64,000 bases of DNA from Clarkia xantiana subsp. parviflora. Its lineage: Eukaryota; Streptophyta; Magnoliopsida; Myrtales; Onagraceae. A model generated the notes under the pieces. The model did no database searches. It was not told the DNA's origin and saw only the letters and a program-made list of their open reading frames with translations. Positions 58,801 to 64,000 of this stretch are shown here, in pieces. The position numbers and the translations under genes were made by a program. The DNA lies in contig JAPTYO010000003.1 of assembly GCA_036873135.1 (NCBI GenBank), positions 32,058,763-32,122,762 of the forward strand, written 5' to 3'. How positions within the stretch are numbered: the first letter of the stretch is position 1; every line of letters starts with the position of its first letter.

Positions 58801-61060
58801 ATCTTAAAATGATTTTTAGATAGAATAAACATTTTACATATTTGGTGGTGTTGTGAGAAATAAAAATATATAATAAAAATGAATGTATGTAAAGTTAAAG
58901 TGTTAAGTTTAATATACAATTAATAATTATATAAATTTTAAAAATAGGATATTATCGAAAAATAAAAATAGGAAAATAAACTATAAGGTTACCATGTTGA
59001 CCTTAAAACTGCGACCAACTGTGTCGTATGGTAATGAAATATTGATAGAATGAAAGAGACATTGAATGCACGACTCAATAATGCAACAAGAAATCAAATG
59101 AGAGAGTTCCATATGCTACAATTTGCTCTCTCACCATTAGAAGCACGAAGAGCCTAGAGAAGTAGGGAATAAGAATGCGCAACAGATTGTTTTGAAGAAT
59201 GAGAAGAGAAACGAGGTTGGTGACGAATGTACTGTAATGCATTCATCTACGACACTATTTTGTTGCATATATATATCAAAATCACCAAATTTAGTAAATA
59301 TATGTAATTAATCTTAAAAAGAAAACAATATATATTTTGTCTATTTAAATCCTTTTAAGGAAGCTATTTATGAGTAAACTTTATCAGTAATTTCCTTTTA
59401 TAGTTTCCTAATTTACATACCAACAATATAAAACGTATTTAATTTAATTTTTTTTTTGTAGCATAACATTTTTGCTAATATTTATGCAGATAACTAACTT
59501 TCGTAATTTATTATTTTAAATCGACCTAATATAGTAATTTTGTTTGGCCGGTAACCTAATATAGTAATAAAGTGATTTAAACATATACATAATAATCTTA
59601 TGAATCAATAATGAAACTTTATAAGAGTTCGAATAAATAATATAGTATTAAATAATTATGGAAATATTATGTGATAATGATAAAAATTCTACCATTTATT
59701 TCTTATGTGGGTAACTTGAAAATAAAATTAATACTATAACTAAATATAACGATGACTAATATCATATTAATTAATGATGAAATAGAACACGTACTTGGTT
59801 TATATAAATCAATTTCAATGTCAAATTGTATTTTATTCAATGGCGATGAACCTTAATGATATTAAATATATATTACTAAATGTAATAATTTTATTGTGGA
59901 ATTGGAAACTAATTACTCAAAATAAAGTTTTCTATTAATTAATTGTTTTGTAAAAAAAAATATTGATTAGTATGGACCAATATGAGACCTAATAAACTAT
60001 TTGCATGCACTATATTAAAGACCATTCGAAAATTTGTTTATGCATTTTTTAAACGAAATTTAAAAATAAATTTTAAATCATTAACACGAGTCTATACATT
60101 ATCAAATATGAGTATAATATTTATCAATATTTGTTTTAAATTTTATAAACATTTTATGTTATTTTTTCTGCATATTATTTAATAATTAAATTTATTTATC
60201 TTCTTCTTAATTTAAAACTAACTATTTCTTTATGTATTTAATTTTTACCCAAAAACTATGAATTTTTTTTAATTGAATACAACTAACTTAATGATGTGAA
60301 ATAATCAGGTCCAATATGATTCATTTGATAGTTTTATTTTACTTTTCAATAAAATTGGTTTTTTTAATTATAATTACTTTTTTATATTGACCGTGTATTT
60401 GTTAGTTTTTAATTTTTATTAAGTAAATAAGATTTAATTTTCTATATGTTTCATTTTAGACAAATAAGAATGCATTTACTTAGTATGATCATTACTTAAC
60501 TAATCAATTAAATTTATTTAATTAATTCTTATTTAATTACATTTAAAATATAATACTGTGTATAGTTATTCACTTTTCGAAACTCTTAAATGCATACAAA
60601 TTAATTATTCTTTATTTCCATTTTCAGAAGAATTTAAAATGTTTCATAATTATGCATTTGTATTTATTTTCGTAGTCTAATTATTTATTGATGGTTTGGA
60701 AAAAAAATTATAATACTCTCGACGACAATTCAAGATAACGGTGGATTTGAATGATGAATATCATCTCGATGTATCGCCACAACACTACAAATGATAATTC
60801 ACCATAAAAAATATTCAATTAAAATAAAATGTATAAATTCAAATATTATATATCTAAATGTGTGTAACAGTGATTCATTTACCTTGAATAAAATATTAAA
60901 TATAATAAAACTCAACACAATAAATTAGAAATATAACATAATGAAAACATACCAACAATTATATAAATAAAATAATCAACCATGCAACACGTGTAACAAA
61001 GCTCAATAAAAAAACATCAATAGTGAAAATTAACAACATTGAATAATTTTATAAATAAAT
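58801..61060. other. Very AT-rich region, probably Helitron interior in part
   Basis: No gene seen. Its right end is the Helitron terminus. The 5' end of that element (a TC next to a host A) could not be picked out. Confidence 0.35.
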
Positions 61061-61062
61061 AA

Positions 61063-61090
61063 CCGCGCAACGCGCGGGTAGGCCAACTAG
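61063..61090 (+). mobile_element. Helitron 3' terminus
   Basis: A short GC-rich hairpin (ccgcgc-aac-gcgcgg, 61063-61077) in otherwise AT-rich DNA is followed 10 bp later by CTAG and a host T. This is the standard Helitron 3' end (hairpin plus CTRR, insertion before T). Confidence 0.65.
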
Positions 61091-61439
61091 TTAAAACATA
61101 ATTATGTATTCAAAAGCATTATCATTATATTAGCAATGATTAACTTTCACTTATATTATTGACTTAGCAATTTTTTATTAATTTAAAAATAATATCATTT
61201 GATCATTACACTGTATAGTATTATTTACATAATGTTTCATATTAACATATTTATATTTTACACGACTTTATGAATGACGATCCAATTATCCTATCTAATA
61301 ATATTCTAATTATATTGTTTAAAATAAATAATCTTATTTAATTTTATATTTAGATTATTAATATTATTAATTTTTAGTTTCCATACTTATTATTATTATC
61401 TTATTAAATTTTATAATTTTTGTAATAATCAAGAACGTA

Positions 61440-61850
61440 TAAGCTTAGTCCGGCCCAAAACACTATGTCCGGCCCAAATCATATTTAGTTTTAAAAAAAA
61501 CCTACCTAGGTCCAGCCCAAACCTCTAGTTTCGGCCCTAAAGTCCATGTCAAACCCTAGCATATATAACCACGTCTATTTTCCCAGCCGCAATTCATCAA
61601 TCTCCAAGAAAAAACTACTTCCTCTAGTATTAGCTTTGCTTTGTTCATTAGCCTTTTTAGTGCTTGAGTCAAAGTCACGGCTTGCACGGGAGGTTGTCGG
61701 GGTCGCAGATTCGTGAGCCACATCCAGTATAGAGTCGCGATATGCACTAGCTGAGGAATTGCGGGTCGAGGCATACCGACCAGGTTAGTCCTTTGTACCA
61801 CCATTTCCACAGATCTGCGCGTGTTGCTCGTTTTCACTACCTTTAACAAA
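61440..61850 (+). promoter_or_regulatory. Promoter-like region with site II, telobox and TATA, plus first exon
   Basis: Three ggccca(a)-type sites (near 61452, 61472 and 61514), aaaccctagc at 61551, and catatataacc at 61558, then a leader of ordinary base composition with a possible donor ccag|gttagt near 61785. Site II plus telobox is typical of genes active in dividing cells. The minus-strand open frame over this region is not favoured. Confidence 0.4.
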
Positions 61851-62751
61851 CATATATGGCCCTAAACCTCCGACTTCTCGCAGATCTAATATTTATCGGG
61901 GCAGATCCAATGTTCTGTCGATTAGATTTGTTGCTTCCTATAAAAGGTATATTTATATATCTAGTAAACGTTGCTTCCGATTTAAATTTTTTACTTAGTA
62001 GCTCCAGCATTTAGATATACTTTGACCTAAACAAAAATTTAATGGGAGTAAGACGATAATTATTGCATGACATTCCACCAACTAAAAGATAAAAACTTTT
62101 GGACAAGATATGAGCTCCATGTTGATGGAAGAATGAAGCTCATCAAGGCCTCACTGTTGCGACCCCAATCGTGCTGAGATATGCATTCCTTGAATTTGGG
62201 CCTGTGAAAACCTAATCGTCTTTTGGCTATTGATTGCTTGGCGTGTTTTGGGTGTCTCTAATTACTTTCCATAAGTATTGTTGTGGCTGAGGTAGTTTGG
62301 TTGGGTCTTATATGAACAGAAGATAAGTCTCCTCTAGACTGGACTTGTGGCTAGTTGGTCGTTACATTAATGTAGAACCAAAGTAAAGAGTAGAGGTTGA
62401 TATCCGAAATGTTCGTTTTTAGTCTGAACAAATTATTCTACTTTAGTGTTTACTTTATATCACTGATGTTTACTCCATTAATTATTTCACTTAATTTGTT
62501 GCTTTTAATTGTCATATTGCAACTCAGAAATGTCTACTGGCTTTTTAAGCATAAATATATTTTCTGTTGTGGTGCCATTATTGCATGTAGGCACGAGATA
62601 AGGTTCTTATGGTAACTTTAGGTTCGTAATGTATAGATAGTTGGTTGAATTAATATTAATTTAGTAAAAACATATTTGAATGAATTCCCACAGTGACAAG
62701 TGATCCATTTTAATGGATCTTTATCTGAAATGTCTGATTTTCCTCATTAAC

Positions 62752-63026
62752 AGAAGTGGAATCGAGTTCTTACCTTAAACTTAAACTACAAGTGGTGGAA
62801 AGGCGTCGATACCTGGTACCTTTGATTGAATGGTTAATTATATATGTAGGATGATTAATTTTGATTGGAGGGGTATGCATGTACAGGATGGAGACGAATG
62901 TCAAGAGTAATGGTGGGAACATTACTATGCATTAGGAAAAGAAGAGAAGTCAGCTCACATGTGGTGCAGCATTAACCCGAATAAACTTCTGGAGGTGGGT
63001 TACCTCTATGCTCTAGATATATGCAC
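62752..63026 (+). pseudogene. Decayed exons resembling ESV1/LESV tryptophan-rich starch proteins
   Basis: After an acceptor-like ttaacag, 62754-62815 reads KWNRVLTLNLNYKWWKGVDT. After ag at 62886, 62887-63026 reads DGDECQE, a TAA stop, then WWEHYYALGKEEKSAHMWC and a donor acg|gtaagc. The Trp-rich WWEHY...G..EK.AH.W pattern is like the repeats of EARLY STARVATION 1 and its relative LESV, chloroplast proteins that bind starch. The stop and the mismatched exon phases argue against a working gene. The family match is from memory and covers few residues. Confidence 0.4.
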
Positions 63027-63360
63027 GGTAAGCATGGTTTCCTCTATACTTCTGTTATTTTCCAAATGTATCGTAATGTTCCCACGAATGAGTTGGGTTT
63101 CATGTCTGGTTAACATTCCATGTTAGTTCACCCTATGTAAGTTCTTGAGTTTGTTGATGGCGGAAAGCTATTTGACAAAACAGTAAGCTTTTATTCATCT
63201 ACGTCTTTTTGGAAAAGAGATAATTTTGTTTACATGGTAATAATTTATTTGTGTTTTGGTCCTCTTTTAACAGAGAGATCTTAGAAGTATGCTTCGACCT
63301 TCTCTATGTAGTTATTAATTCTTTGGTTAAATTCTAATAATATGCATGTTCTATTTGTGC

Positions 63361-63429
63361 AGGTGAGAACTGAGCTGCATGAAGTTAGAACAAAGGACAT
63401 GTTGGAGGCTCTTTACAGCATGAACAAGG
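63361..63429 (+). pseudogene. Exon-like fragment of unknown family
   Basis: A classical acceptor (atttgtgcag) is followed by an open 22-codon stretch VRTELHEVRTKDMLEALYSM and a donor aag|gtagat. The coding bias looks real, but I do not recognise the family. It may belong to the same broken gene as the Trp-rich pieces upstream. Confidence 0.35.
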
Positions 63430-63592
63430 TAGATTAGTTGACATGATGGTCTTTATTCCCTAAATTTCTAGTACAATGAAGGAAATTTGTATTTTTAGTT
63501 ACACAAAGGGTTCATTGACATGCATACATATTTGTGGTGAATAATAACGCAGAGAATCTTATTCTGGAGAGTCCTATTTGATCGCCCTGCGG

Positions 63593-63691
63593 GATTGCTA
63601 TGAAATCTTTTTGGTTCGGTGGTCTCGTCGTGTATATGTAAACGGGGTTGCTGTAAAATCTTTTTGGATCGGTGGTCTCGTGTATATGTAA
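63593..63691 (+). repeat. Two-copy tandem repeat, ~50-bp unit
   Basis: gaaatctttttggttcggtggtctcgt and aaaatctttttggatcggtggtctcgt, each followed by gtatatgtaaa. Confidence 0.7.
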
Positions 63692-63801
63692 ATTTCAATT
63701 AAGTGTCTTAATTGTATTGTACTGAGGTATCAATACAAATGTACATTCATAATTTTGGACTAATTTATATTCGATAATTGGTGTATTATGTTATTTAATT
63801 C

Positions 63802-63804
<3 letters not shown>

Positions 63805-63891
<87 letters not shown>
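63805..63891. repeat. (AT)n microsatellite
   Basis: About 43 uninterrupted AT units, the longest in the window. Confidence 0.9.
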
Positions 63892-63893
<2 letters not shown>

Positions 63894-64000
63894 TTGTTGA
63901 TTCTAAAAGTGTTTCGATAAGGCAAGTTTGATGATTCAAATATACATATTTAAAATTAAATTTGTTGATTCTAAAAGTGCATCTTTGAGGCAAGTTTGTT
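63891..64000 (+). repeat. Direct repeat running off the window end
   Basis: aaatttgttgattctaaaag...ggcaagtttg occurs at about 63891-63930 and again at 63959-64000, a 68-bp period. Confidence 0.65.

Noticed and set aside
61556..61849. 97-aa minus-strand open frame
   Set aside because: It lies opposite a promoter and leader with clear site II, telobox and TATA elements, and has no domain.
63133..63180. VLEFVDGGKLFDKT-like stretch, reminiscent of a CIPK kinase exon
   Set aside because: Only about 14 residues match and no neighbouring kinase motif was found; too short to call.
1..64000. CRISPR arrays, operons, phage genes or rRNA genes
   Set aside because: None seen; the window is plant nuclear DNA with introns and plant transposons.

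Overview
The window is nuclear DNA of a flowering plant, very probably a eudicot. Its genes carry GT-AG introns, the intergenic DNA is AT-rich, and the protein families are plant-specific: a GRAS regulator, a peroxisomal import receptor with the plant set of WxxxF motifs, and a brassinosteroid receptor-like kinase with an island domain. Transposons of every major plant type surround them. The species cannot be named from the sequence alone.

Four protein-coding loci can be supported. (1) A LATERAL SUPPRESSOR-type GRAS gene on the minus strand (6077-7580, two exons, 415 aa). (2) PEX5, the PTS1 receptor, on the minus strand (16294-23255, 15 exons, 731 aa); all exons join in frame, and one intron starts with GC instead of GT. 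(3) A CFIm68/CPSF6-like RNA-binding protein on the plus strand (27738-29795, 685 aa), with a 5'UTR intron. A truncated, inverted copy of its promoter, 5'UTR, intron and first ~100 codons lies head-to-head upstream (25191-26215). (4) An intronless BRL1-type receptor kinase on the plus strand (46419-49988, 1189 aa). From memory, LAS and BRL1 are also near neighbours in Arabidopsis (At1g55580 and At1g55610), so the window probably keeps a piece of ancestral microsynteny into which other genes and repeats have come.

The rest is mostly mobile DNA, and several elements still have both ends and target-site duplications. They are a CACTA element (1395-1688), two palindromic elements with MULE-type 9-bp duplications (2287-2915 and 13483-14791, the second carrying four tRNA-Asp-like segments), two hAT-type elements (9061-9713 and 32453-32707), and a Ty3/gypsy LTR element with a large internal deletion (40248-44555). 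There are also several LTR-like remnants, a CACTA end lying in one of them (58053), a Helitron 3' terminus (61063-61090), at least two tRNA-derived SINE-like families, and foldback elements in several PEX5 introns. A tRNA-Ser(AGA)-like gene sits at 12879-12960.

The right end (61440-63440) has a promoter-like segment and small exon-like pieces. One piece resembles the tryptophan-rich ESV1/LESV starch proteins but contains a stop codon, so it looks like a decayed gene. No operon-like or obviously new protein system was found. The most unusual structures are the tRNA-bearing palindromic MULE-like element and the head-to-head partial duplication of the CFIm68-like gene.
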